DNA from: Pseudomonadota bacterium
GTDB lineage: Bacteria > Pseudomonadota > Alphaproteobacteria > UBA8366 > GCA-2717185
Reading direction: 5' to 3'
Assembly (NCBI GenBank): GCA_027619655.1
Contig: JAQCHR010000128.1
Span: 1 to 8,623 of the forward strand
DNA length: 8,623 nt
This document shows, piece by piece, positions 1-6,186 of the stretch (position 1 is the first letter of the stretch; the number at the start of each line of letters is the position of its first letter). A program made the position numbers and the translations under genes. The notes under the pieces were generated by a model that saw only the letters and a list, made by a program, of their open reading frames with translations, had not been told where the DNA came from and made no database searches.

Positions 1-18
1 CGCGCGCGTACCTGCCAT
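1..18 (-). CDS. Possible start of the next gene after dctP (partial, runs off the left edge)
   Basis: On the minus strand an ATG (16-18) follows the TAA stop of the TRAP binding-protein gene with no spacer, and the frame stays open to the window edge (M-A-G-T-R-A). TRAP binding-protein genes are commonly followed by the small permease (dctQ) gene, and a tight stop/start junction suits translational coupling, so a dctQ-type gene is the natural guess. Only six codons are visible and no strong ribosome binding site is seen, only a weak purine patch inside the end of dctP. Identity is inference only. Confidence 0.3.
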
Positions 19-1131
19 TTAGTCCGGCCGTCCGATTGCCGCGGACACGGGATCGATATAGCCCGTGGATTTCGGTTCGTTCTCGGCGATGATTTCCACG
101 AACCGGGCGACGAACGCGCGGGCGGGAACGCCCCGTTTTTCGCGCGAGACGATTGCCTCCTCCCAGACCTTATCGCGGACGAGCTTCGCTGCCTTTTCCC
201 GTTCTTCTTTGGACCAGCGGACGATTTCCATTTTCGAGTCTTGCATCGACTTCGCCCGCTCGCGGTTCAGCTTCGCAAGATCGGCGATGTAAACGTCCTT
301 CAACAACTCGGCGAAGGTATCCTTGAGCAGGGCCTGCGTCTTATCGTTCAGACCGCTGAAGCGGGTCTTGTTCATCACAATGGCGTTGCTGGCATAAAGT
401 CCCGCGCCATAGTCGATGACGTACTTGGACACTTCATGCAGGGACCAGGGCGTAATGAGGCTGGCCGGCAATCCCGAGTAGGCTTCGATCACATTGCGCT
501 CCATGGAGGCGTAGATATCCGGCGCCGGCAGCGCCACAGGAACCGCACCAAGCACATCCAGCGCCTGGTTGATCAGGCCGAAGGCACGAATGCGCTTGCC
601 CTTGAGGTCCTCGACGGTCATCAGGGGTTCGTTGCTGCCCAGGATCGTGGGGTCTCCCGATATGCCCGTGAGCAGGACGAGATTGTTGTCGTCGTACTCC
701 TTCTGCATCCCGTCGAATTCACCGTAAATCTGCAACAGGCTCGCCAGCAGCGCCTGTGAATTGTTGCTGAGGAAGGGCAGATCCGCCATGGTCGAAAGAG
801 GCAACTGGGAGGGATAATATCCCGTGGCCAGATAGCTGATGTCCGAGATCCCGCGGGACGCCCCGTCCAGAAGATCCAAGGTCTTGAGAAGCGCCTGGTC
901 CCGGTATGTGTCGAACGTGACCCGGCCATTGGAACGCTTGGTAACCTCATCCATCCATTTCTGCGTGAAAAGTTCACGGGCATGGGTCGCTGGCAGGTAG
1001 CCCGCATAGCGAAGCTTCACTTCGTCGAACTCGTCCGAAGCCTGGGTGACGGATGTGATGCCGAAGCCCGAAATCAGGGCAGACATGGCGACGGCTATCA
1101 ACCCCCGTTTCCAACGATCTGGTTTATTCAT
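19..1131 (-). CDS. dctP: TRAP transporter solute-binding protein, DctP family
   Basis: Periplasmic binding protein of a tripartite ATP-independent periplasmic (TRAP) transporter, which captures a carboxylate-type solute and passes it to the membrane permeases. The 370 residues begin with a signal peptide: basic MNKPDRWKRG, a hydrophobic stretch at about 11-29, and likely cleavage after VTQA near residue 31. The mature start 'EVKLRYAGYLPATH' and the segment 'VEDLKGKRIRAFG' (173-185) are typical of the family. R182 in that segment is the probable conserved arginine that pairs with the substrate carboxylate. 'PDIYASMERNVIEAY' (204-218) matches the usual hinge region. Length is slightly above the usual 330-350. 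The ATG start is set by a strong site, GAGGAGG (1141-1147 on the plus strand), nine bases upstream. The gene diverges from the large permease at 1439, and a partial gene may follow at 1-18. The substrate cannot be read from the sequence; the symbol is a family label. Confidence 0.9.
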   Translation of the reverse strand: MNKPDRWKRGLIAVAMSALISGFGITSVTQASDEFDEVKLRYAGYLPATHARELFTQKWMDEVTKRSNGRVTFDTYRDQALLKTLDLLDGASRGISDISYLATGYYPSQLPLSTMADLPFLSNNSQALLASLLQIYGEFDGMQKEYDDNNLVLLTGISGDPTILGSNEPLMTVEDLKGKRIRAFGLINQALDVLGAVPVALPAPDIYASMERNVIEAYSGLPASLITPWSLHEVSKYVIDYGAGLYASNAIVMNKTRFSGLNDKTQALLKDTFAELLKDVYIADLAKLNRERAKSMQDSKMEIVRWSKEEREKAAKLVRDKVWEEAIVSREKRGVPARAFVARFVEIIAENEPKSTGYIDPVSAAIGRPD

Positions 1132-1438
1132 GGCGTGTTTCCTCCTCTAATTCTATTTTTGTTTCTCTACTCCACAATTCAACGATACACCGTTCCCGGC
1201 GAGACTGTCGAATCCGGCGTTCACTGTATGAATTTCAGTCGCTGCAGGATTCCTGGCCGGAAAGGCGGAGGCCGCCCAGGGAAACGGCCCCGCCGATATA
1301 GCTCTTGCGGGTTCAGGCCTGGGCAGCTTAACCTCGAAAACGAACCTCGTCTTGAAAGGCGATGGAAAAGGGACGGTCGGTACCGCCTGGCGGCATCGAT
1401 CGATTGCTTAGATATAGTGCGGAGAGGGAGGGAAGCGA
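1132..1438. other. Divergent intergenic region between dctP and dctM
   Basis: This 307-base gap holds the 5' ends of both TRAP genes. The dctP side (1132-1190) is AT-rich and carries its strong Shine-Dalgarno. The dctM side ends with the purine-rich GGAGAGGGAGGG (1421-1432). No convincing -35/-10 pair was found for either gene. A short hairpin GGCGG-agg-CCGCC lies at 1264-1276. The plus frame 1232-1408 is open for 59 codons without an ATG, and its composition (many G, A, S, K) looks somewhat protein-like, but no gene can be called. Confidence 0.5.
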
Positions 1439-2839
1439 ATGGATCCGACGTTAATCGGCGTTCTCGGGCTGGGACTGCTGTTGCTGCTGCTATCCGTTGG
1501 CGTACACATCGCCTTCGCCCTCGGGATATCGGCGTTCGCCGGCTTATGGTTCCTCCTGCCGCCGCAGGCGGCGCTCAGCGCGCTCTGGATAACGCCATGG
1601 GGATTCGCGTCGTCGCACGCGCTGAGCGTTGTCGTTCTGTTTGTGCTGACGGGGTACCTGGCCTTTGCGTCAGGGATTACCGCCAATGCCTACGAAGTCG
1701 GCTACAAGCTGTTCGGACGCTTTCCGGGCGGGCTGGCCCTGGCCACGGTATACGGTTCGGCCGCCTTCGCCGCGACCACGGGATCCAGCGTGGCGACCGT
1801 CGGCACCATGGGCCGGGTGGCGATTCCGGAGATGGAGCGCTACGGCTACGATCGCGGTCTGGCTGCCGGATGCGTGGCGGCCGCGGGCACGCTCGGGACG
1901 CTTATCCCGCCGAGTGTCCTGCTCGTCCTCTACGGAATTCTCGCCGAGGCGTCGATCGGCCAGCTGCTGATTGCCGGCATTATTCCAGGCATCCTGTCGG
2001 CGGTTATCTATGGCTGCATGATCGCCGTGCGGGTGATGCTGAACCCGGAACTGGCGCCTCCCGCCCCGCCGACACCGTGGCGGGACGCGGTGCGGAGCCT
2101 GCCGAAAATGAGCGGCATATTCGTGCTGTTCTTCGTCATGATTGGCGGCATCTTCCTTGGAATCTTCACGCCCTCCGAAGCCGGGGCGGTCGGGGTGCTG
2201 GTCGCGTCCCTCGGCGTGCTGCACCGCTTCTACTGGCACAAGGTAATGGGCGCGCTGAAGTGGGCGGGCATCCCGCTCAAGGTGCCGACTGGCGTCATGC
2301 GGGTGCTCGGCGATCCGGAAGGAGTCGATCCGACCGCCGGCGCGGCGTTTCGAGAGGCGATCGGCGAAACCACCCGTGTCGCCGGGATGATTCTTGCCAT
2401 CCTGATCGGCGCGGCGCTTTTCTCGCAGTTCGTTTCCCTTAGCCGGATACCCTATCACTTCTCGGAAATGCTCAGCGCACTGGATCAGCCGGGCTGGGTC
2501 ATTCTGTTGCTCATACTGCTGATGTACATCCCCCTTGGGATGTTCCTCAACCCGCTGTCGGTGATGATCATCACCGTTCCCATCACGCTCCCCGTCATTA
2601 TCGAACTCGGTCATTCCCCGATCTGGTATGGCATCATCGTCATCAAGATGATGGAGGTGGCGGCGATTACGCCGCCGGTCGGTCTCAACGTGTATGTCGC
2701 GAAGGCGGTTGCGCCGCACATCCCCATGGAAGTGATTTTCAAGGGGATATTCTGGTTCTTCATCATGGACCTTGTCACCATTGCCATCCTGGTGATTTTT
2801 CCGGAAATCGTCCTCTTCCTTCCGAACCTCATGTTCTGA
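1439..2839 (+). CDS. dctM: TRAP transporter large permease, DctM family
   Basis: Large integral membrane subunit of a TRAP transporter, which moves solute across the inner membrane using an ion gradient. The 466 residues contain many hydrophobic helices. Family signatures are present: 'GSSVATVGTMG' (115-125), 'GTLGTLIPPSV' (150-160), 'TPSEAGAVG' (244-252) and 'TPPVGLNVYV' (411-420). The usual length is about 425-440. The excess sits at about residues 272-310, where a hydrophilic stretch containing 'VLGDPEGVDPTAG' separates the cytoplasmic loop from the next helix. The ATG start has a strong purine-rich site, GGAGAGGGAGGG, just upstream. The gene diverges from dctP instead of following dctP and dctQ, so its small-subunit partner must be encoded elsewhere, possibly off the left edge. 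It converges on the MFS gene with a 36-base gap. The substrate is unknown. Confidence 0.92.
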   Translation: MDPTLIGVLGLGLLLLLLSVGVHIAFALGISAFAGLWFLLPPQAALSALWITPWGFASSHALSVVVLFVLTGYLAFASGITANAYEVGYKLFGRFPGGLALATVYGSAAFAATTGSSVATVGTMGRVAIPEMERYGYDRGLAAGCVAAAGTLGTLIPPSVLLVLYGILAEASIGQLLIAGIIPGILSAVIYGCMIAVRVMLNPELAPPAPPTPWRDAVRSLPKMSGIFVLFFVMIGGIFLGIFTPSEAGAVGVLVASLGVLHRFYWHKVMGALKWAGIPLKVPTGVMRVLGDPEGVDPTAGAAFREAIGETTRVAGMILAILIGAALFSQFVSLSRIPYHFSEMLSALDQPGWVILLLILLMYIPLGMFLNPLSVMIITVPITLPVIIELGHSPIWYGIIVIKMMEVAAITPPVGLNVYVAKAVAPHIPMEVIFKGIFWFFIMDLVTIAILVIFPEIVLFLPNLMF

Positions 2840-2875
2840 CGGGCGCCCGGGCGGCGACGCGAAGGGTCACCCACC

Positions 2876-4132
2876 CTAACCCGCGTACGCTGCCCGGTGC
2901 ATCCGGCAGGCGGCCATCATCAGGACGGTCGCCACGGCCATATAGCCCACGGTGGCGTAGATCATCGTGTCCAGTCCGATATCCGCGTCCATGGCCCAAC
3001 CCATCAGCGGCGGGCCGAAGGCGGAACCGAAGACGCTGAGCGTGGTTGCCAGGCTCTTGATCGCGCCGATATTGCGGGTGCCGCAGCGTTCCGCCCACAT
3101 CGCCGGAACGACGGTCTGGCGGATGCCGGACGCGAAACCGGAAATCGCCAGGTAGCCCCAGGCCCAGGCCGGGTGATCGAACCATGCCAGGGTCAGCATC
3201 CCCACGGCCAGCGGCGCCAGGATCAGCGGCAGCAGGCGGATCGCGCCCAACCGGTCGACCAGCGGCCCCATGGCGATCGACACCACGACCATGACGGCGG
3301 CGAAGACGATATAGCCTGCCGTGACCCAGGTCGGCGACCAGCCCTTCATCTCGGCGATGGTCAACTGGTGGAAGAACAGCGCGGTGTCGATCACCGCCGG
3401 GGCGATGACCCCGGGAATGATCAGCCAGAAGAACGGGTCGCGCAGGAACTGCGACACCGACCTGTGGACCTCGGCGCGCGGCGGCTTTCCCGTATCGGGT
3501 TTGACGGTTTCGGGGTCGAACAGCCGATTTTCGATATCGCCCGCCAGCAGCCAGGCGACCAGCGGCAGCATGACGGCGAGGGCGAGGATCGCGCAGAGGA
3601 TATAGGTTTCGCGCCAGCCGATGGCGACGATGACGACGACGGCGGCCAGCGGCATAATTGCCCGCGCGATGGGATGGCCCAGCAGCGCCAGCGCGATCGC
3701 CTTGCCCCGGTTGTGCCGGAAATACTTCACCATGCCGGTGACGGCGGTATGGCTGGCAAGGCCCTGGCCGGTCTGGCGCAGCAGGAAGATCACGATGATC
3801 AGGAACCAGGCAGCGGGCGCCGCGGCGGCGACAAGGCAGGCGATTGTCAGCCCGGCGCAGACCAGCATCGCATAGGCGCGCAGCGAAATCCGGTCGATCC
3901 ACCGCCCGGTGAACGGCAGCAATGCGGCGGACATCAGCGTACCGGCCATGTAGATCGTGCCCCATTCTGCGTGGCTGAGCCCGAATTCCGCCTCGACGGA
4001 CGGGCCGAAGACGCCGATGAAATGGGTTTGCCCGAAGCAGGACCCGAAGGTCATCAGCAGGCCGAATGCCAGGAACCGGCGGTTTTCCACCGCGAACCGG
4101 ACATAGCCCGGCGCTGCGACCGTATCGGTCAA
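2876..4132 (-). CDS. MFS transporter
   Basis: Major facilitator superfamily secondary transporter in the inner membrane, 418 residues, the normal size for 12 helices. Evidence is the alternating hydrophobic segments, the loop 2-3 motif A 'GRWIDRIS' (77-84), a second copy in the C-terminal half 'GPLVDRLGAIRL' (289-300), and a hydrophilic central loop at about 199-230. The overall layout resembles monocarboxylate or oxalate/formate-type MFS carriers, but the substrate cannot be assigned. The start is TTG (4130-4132): AGGGAAG lies five bases upstream, an in-frame TGA lies five codons upstream, and the next methionine (residue 27) is inside helix 1. The gene has its own promoter with overlapping inverted repeats at 4185-4254 and no neighbour in the same direction. 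The gap to dctM contains no U-tract terminator. Confidence 0.88.
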   Translation of the reverse strand: MTDTVAAPGYVRFAVENRRFLAFGLLMTFGSCFGQTHFIGVFGPSVEAEFGLSHAEWGTIYMAGTLMSAALLPFTGRWIDRISLRAYAMLVCAGLTIACLVAAAAPAAWFLIIVIFLLRQTGQGLASHTAVTGMVKYFRHNRGKAIALALLGHPIARAIMPLAAVVVIVAIGWRETYILCAILALAVMLPLVAWLLAGDIENRLFDPETVKPDTGKPPRAEVHRSVSQFLRDPFFWLIIPGVIAPAVIDTALFFHQLTIAEMKGWSPTWVTAGYIVFAAVMVVVSIAMGPLVDRLGAIRLLPLILAPLAVGMLTLAWFDHPAWAWGYLAISGFASGIRQTVVPAMWAERCGTRNIGAIKSLATTLSVFGSAFGPPLMGWAMDADIGLDTMIYATVGYMAVATVLMMAACRMHRAAYAG

Positions 4133-4137
4133 ATTCT

Positions 4138-4144
4138 CTTCCCT
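4138..4144 (-). promoter_or_regulatory. Ribosome binding site deciding the TTG start of the MFS gene
   Basis: On the minus strand AGGGAAG lies five bases before TTG (4132-4130). With the in-frame stop just upstream and the lack of an ATG before the first membrane helix, it fixes the non-ATG start. Confidence 0.6.
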
Positions 4145-4184
4145 GTGTCAGGTTCGCGGCATGGCCGATGCATGCGCGGGATCG

Positions 4185-4213
4185 ATTATAGCGGCAATGC
4201 CGTTACCCGTCTT
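4185..4213 (-). promoter_or_regulatory. Sigma-70-type promoter of the MFS gene
   Basis: On the minus strand a perfect -10 hexamer TATAAT (4190 down to 4185) lies 17 bases after AAGACG (4213 down to 4208), a weak -35 match that keeps the GAC core. Transcription would start near 4178, giving a leader of about 45 bases. A perfect -10 with a poor -35 suits a promoter controlled by a regulator, and inverted repeats overlap the -35 and fill the spacer. Confidence 0.55.
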
Positions 4214-4254
4214 GTGTGTAACACAAGCATTGCCGGCGGTAATATCAATGCTTG
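4192..4254. promoter_or_regulatory. Overlapping inverted repeats, probable operator of the MFS gene
   Basis: Three perfect inverted repeats overlap here. CTTGTGT-gta-ACACAAG (4211-4227) covers the -35 side of the MFS promoter. CGGCAATGC (4192-4200) pairs with GCATTGCCG (4227-4235). CAAGCATTG (4224-4232) pairs with CAATGCTTG (4246-4254). The middle GCATTG block can therefore pair with either neighbour. The 17-bp palindrome has the size of a dimeric regulator site. No regulator gene is in the window, so the protein is unknown. Confidence 0.5.
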
Positions 4255-4321
4255 CGAAGACAAGGCAATACAGGCGTCTATTCAGTCATCTAACAGTAAT
4301 ACGAAGCAATGCGCGCCGGGC

Positions 4322-4338
4322 GTCGGATTTCTTTACAA
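4322..4338 (+). repeat. Upstream repeat copy 1, candidate activator site
   Basis: GTCGGATTTCTTTACAA matches the copy at 4443-4459 in 16 of 17 bases. It lies about 220 bases before the predicted start of transcription of the PEP-CTERM gene, within the range of enhancer sites for sigma-54 activators. Confidence 0.45.
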
Positions 4339-4442
4339 TCCCGGATGTGGGTTTTGGACTTGCGGTAGAACTGTATGTATTTGGAATATTTAGATTAAAT
4401 CCCGTCGCGGCGGCATTCGCCTGGAACCGGGCGAAAATGCCT

Positions 4443-4459
4443 GTCGGAATTCTTTACAA
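4443..4459 (+). repeat. Upstream repeat copy 2, candidate activator site
   Basis: GTCGGAATTCTTTACAA is the second copy, 121 bases after the first, centred about 98 bases before the predicted transcription start. With the preceding T it shows outer dyad symmetry TGT-N11-ACA (4442-4458), the kind of layout seen for dimeric NtrC-family activators. PrsR, an NtrC-family regulator associated with PEP-CTERM/exosortase systems, is a candidate binder by inference only. Confidence 0.45.
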
Positions 4460-4522
4460 GTCGCGTGCGGTTTCGGGATTGCGGAAATTTAAAAATTGCG
4501 GTATTTCAGTATGTTAACAGTA

Positions 4523-4539
4523 AGGCATGAATCTTGCAT
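4523..4539 (+). promoter_or_regulatory. Sigma-54 (RpoN) type promoter of the PEP-CTERM gene
   Basis: AGGCATGAATCTTGCAT fits the sigma-54 consensus TGGCACG-N4-TTGCW at 10 of 12 defined positions, with the invariant GG (4524-4525) and GC (4536-4537) separated by exactly ten bases. Transcription would begin near 4549, about 49 bases before the ATG. PEP-CTERM genes are known to be under RpoN and PrsK/PrsR control in some bacteria, which fits. Confidence 0.65.
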
Positions 4540-4584
4540 GTTTAGGGTAGGCATATTTGGATTATAGTATAAAGTTGATTCATT

Positions 4585-4589
4585 GGAGG
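4585..4589 (+). promoter_or_regulatory. Ribosome binding site deciding the PEP-CTERM gene start
   Basis: GGAGG lies eight bases before the ATG at 4598. An in-frame TTG at 4583 overlaps this site and so cannot be the start. Confidence 0.8.
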
Positions 4590-4597
4590 TTTTTCGA

Positions 4598-5248
4598 ATG
4601 ACCTTTTTCAACAAGGCAATTGGCGGGATGGTCGGCCTCGGCCTTTTCGCCGCGGCCATGTCATCGGCGCAAGCCGTGCCCAGCACGGTGGCGGGGACCG
4701 TTATTTCGAACGGTTCGGTGACAGTTGGTGTCATGAATTTGTTCGACGTTTCATCGGATTCGGCCCAGGGCGTTATTGAATTTTCGATTGCCGGCCTGTC
4801 GGGCCCCGTATCCTCCGCCGTCCTGCAGGTATTCGATCTTGGCGGTGCGACAAGCCTTTCCGCGACCGGCGTCGTCGATGTTTTCGGCTACACGGGCGAC
4901 GGTGCGCTGTCGTTTGCCGGCGACCTCAACGCTGGCGGTACGACGTCCATCGGTTCCTTCAACTTTGTTGACGGGCAGGTGGCGGCGTTCGAGGTTGACG
5001 TCACGGCATTCGTCAACACGCTGATCGGAAGCGTGGATTTCATCGGGTTCAATCTGCGGGTGGGCAGTTTCGAATTTGTCGACCTGCAGGGGCAGAACGG
5101 CAGCCCGAACACCAATCCGCAACTGGTCCTGACCGCCGATAACGGCAATGGCGATCCGATCAGCGAGCCGGGTACGCTGGCGCTGCTTGGCGTCGGAATG
5201 CTCGGCGTGTGTGCCGCGGTCCGCCGGCGGAATCGCAAGGCGGCCTGA
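4598..5248 (+). CDS. PEP-CTERM sorting domain protein with DNRLRE-like beta-sandwich
   Basis: Secreted protein predicted to be processed by an exosortase at its C-terminus and delivered to the cell surface or exopolysaccharide matrix. The 216 residues show an N-terminal signal peptide (hydrophobic at about 8-22, cleavage after AQA at 26). The C-terminal sorting tail has 'SEPGT' (189-193), a hydrophobic helix (about 194-208) and a basic end RRRNRK (209-214). The middle has the pattern 'GVIEFSIAGL', 'SSAVLQVFD', 'VDVTAFVN', 'FIGFNLRV' and 'NPQLVL', which resembles DNRLRE-type beta-sandwich domains (inference from pattern). The mature part has almost no cysteine. The proline of the PEP motif is serine here, a variant common in alphaproteobacteria. 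The start is ATG with GGAGG eight bases upstream. It is a single-gene unit with a sigma-54-type promoter and its own terminator. No exosortase gene lies in the window. Confidence 0.85.
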   Translation: MTFFNKAIGGMVGLGLFAAAMSSAQAVPSTVAGTVISNGSVTVGVMNLFDVSSDSAQGVIEFSIAGLSGPVSSAVLQVFDLGGATSLSATGVVDVFGYTGDGALSFAGDLNAGGTTSIGSFNFVDGQVAAFEVDVTAFVNTLIGSVDFIGFNLRVGSFEFVDLQGQNGSPNTNPQLVLTADNGNGDPISEPGTLALLGVGMLGVCAAVRRRNRKAA

Positions 5249-5265
5249 AGCCCGCCGCCTTTTTT
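5237..5265 (+). terminator. Intrinsic terminator of the PEP-CTERM gene
   Basis: AAGGCGGC (5237-5244) pairs perfectly with GCCGCCTT (5254-5261) around a nine-base loop and is followed by a T run to 5265. The hairpin starts inside the last codons and spans the TGA stop. Confidence 0.85.
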
Positions 5266-5287
5266 AACGATACGGCCATTGGCATCG

Positions 5288-5311
5288 CTGTTCCGGTACC
5301 TACCGGAACAG
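5288..5311. repeat. 24-bp palindrome over the flagellin stop codon
   Basis: CTGTTCCGGTA (5288-5298) and TACCGGAACAG (5301-5311) are perfect inverted copies around CC. The flagellin TAG stop (5300-5302) is inside. On the flagellin mRNA it would form a strong hairpin but no U-tract follows, so it is either a U-less 3' end structure or a protein-binding site. It sits 22 bases from the converging terminator. Confidence 0.7.
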
Positions 5312-6121
5312 GTTGAGGATTGCCTGCTCGCTCTGGGCGGCCAGCGACAGCGAGTTCAGCCCCAGTTGCTCGCGGGTTTCCAGGGACGGCAGATTGGCGC
5401 TTTCCTCGTTGAGGTCGGCCAGGGTCAGTTTCCCCGCGCCGGCCTGTAATGTATTGGTCAGGTCTTCCGTAAAATTCAGCCGCGTCTGCAGGACCGTGGA
5501 ATTGGACCCGAGCGTCGCCGCCGTGGTGCGCAATGTGGTTATGGCGGTGCTGACCTGCGTGATCGCGATATTGATGAACGTGTCGATGGCGAAACTGGCG
5601 ATGGATGCCCCGATATTCAGGCCCGTCGTGGATGAATCGATTCCGTTGACGGTCAGGGAGCTGGAGCCGTCCTCGTTGAAACTGACGGCCATATTGTCCG
5701 GCGCATTCGATATCAGGTTGGTGCCGCCAAAGCTTGCATCGTTGGACAGGTTGTTGATCTGAACGCGCAGGGCGTCGAACTGCGCCGCCAGCGCGGCGCG
5801 CTCGTTAGTATCGCTGGTCGCCTTCGCCGTGATCGCAATGCCCTTGGCCTGCTCCACCAGTTGCGTAATCGCCTCGATACCGTTGGTCGCGGCAGCCAGC
5901 GTGCTAATTCCCTGGTCGATATTGTCCTTCAGGCCCAGCAGGTCGTCGGCGCGATTGGTCAGGCTGCGGGCGGCGAAGAAGGCGGCCGCGTCGTCCAGCG
6001 CCGAGCCGACCTTCAGCCCGGACGCCAGCCTGTCCTGCGTCCGGTCCGCAAGCTCGCTCGTGCGGCTCAGGGTCAGGAGGTTCGACCTGATCCCCGCGCT
6101 GAGTGTGATCCGTTCCGCCAT
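5300..6121 (-). CDS. Flagellin, short form (D0/D1 only)
   Basis: Structural subunit of the flagellar filament, exported by the flagellar type III system. The 273 residues show the flagellin N-terminal domain 'RLASGLKVGSALDDAAAFFAA' in outline (31-51), with the characteristic SG-K-SA-DD-A pattern, and 'ITQLVEQAKGIA' (85-96). The C-terminal domain has 'LADLNEESANLPSLETREQLG' in outline (234-254), followed by the usual hydrophobic end in ILNLFR. The variable outer region (about 140-170) is very small, so D2/D3 are lacking. The N-terminal 'AERITLSAGIRSNLLTL' resembles flagellins of Rhodospirillales. There is no signal peptide, as expected. The ATG has only a weak site (GACAGG directly before it), which leaves room for translational control. 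The gene stands alone, without flaF, flbT or a second flagellin in view. A sigma-54-type promoter lies 66 bases upstream, and the gene converges on the PEP-CTERM gene. Confidence 0.9.
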   Translation of the reverse strand: MAERITLSAGIRSNLLTLSRTSELADRTQDRLASGLKVGSALDDAAAFFAARSLTNRADDLLGLKDNIDQGISTLAAATNGIEAITQLVEQAKGIAITAKATSDTNERAALAAQFDALRVQINNLSNDASFGGTNLISNAPDNMAVSFNEDGSSSLTVNGIDSSTTGLNIGASIASFAIDTFINIAITQVSTAITTLRTTAATLGSNSTVLQTRLNFTEDLTNTLQAGAGKLTLADLNEESANLPSLETREQLGLNSLSLAAQSEQAILNLFR

Positions 6122-6150
6122 GCCTGTCTGTTGTCCGCAATGGGCGCGTC

Positions 6151-6170
6151 CCGGCCGGTGACCGGGCCGG
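6151..6170 (-). promoter_or_regulatory. GC-rich hairpin in the flagellin leader
   Basis: CCGGCC (6151-6156) and GGCCGG (6165-6170) pair around an eight-base loop. The hairpin falls between the predicted transcription start near 6177 and the flagellin ATG, about 30 bases before the start codon. It may stabilise the mRNA 5' end or affect translation. On the plus strand it is followed by TTTT, but no plus-strand gene ends there, so it is not called a terminator. Confidence 0.4.
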
Positions 6171-6186
6171 TTTTCGGTACAGGGGT

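Larger units (their letters stand above)
4133..4597. other. AT-richer regulatory gap between the MFS and PEP-CTERM genes
   Basis: This 465-base non-coding stretch is visibly richer in A and T than the genes around it. The left third holds the MFS promoter and its inverted repeats. The right two thirds hold two copies of a 17-base sequence and a sigma-54-type promoter for the PEP-CTERM gene. A plus-strand frame open over 4161-4517 has no plausible ribosome site and no recognisable protein character, so it is not called. An AT-rich run at 4487-4496 between the repeats and the promoter could assist bending, but no good IHF consensus was seen. Confidence 0.7.

Noticed and set aside
982..2442. Long plus-strand frame over the dctP start and dctM
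   Set aside because: Arginine-rich shadow of dctM with no recognisable protein character.
2840..2849. CGGGCGCCCG palindrome right after the dctM stop as a terminator
   Set aside because: Only ten bases with no usable loop and no T run; expected by chance in such GC-rich sequence.
2829..3965. Long minus-strand frame overlapping the MFS gene
   Set aside because: It is rich in R, G, D and P, shows no membrane or domain pattern, and lies in another frame of the clear MFS gene.
4161..4517. 118-codon plus-strand frame in the regulatory gap
   Set aside because: No ribosome site, no family pattern, and it crosses the MFS promoter and both 17-base repeats.
4583..4597. TTG start giving the PEP-CTERM protein five extra residues
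   Set aside because: The TTG overlaps the GGAGG ribosome site that serves the ATG at 4598.
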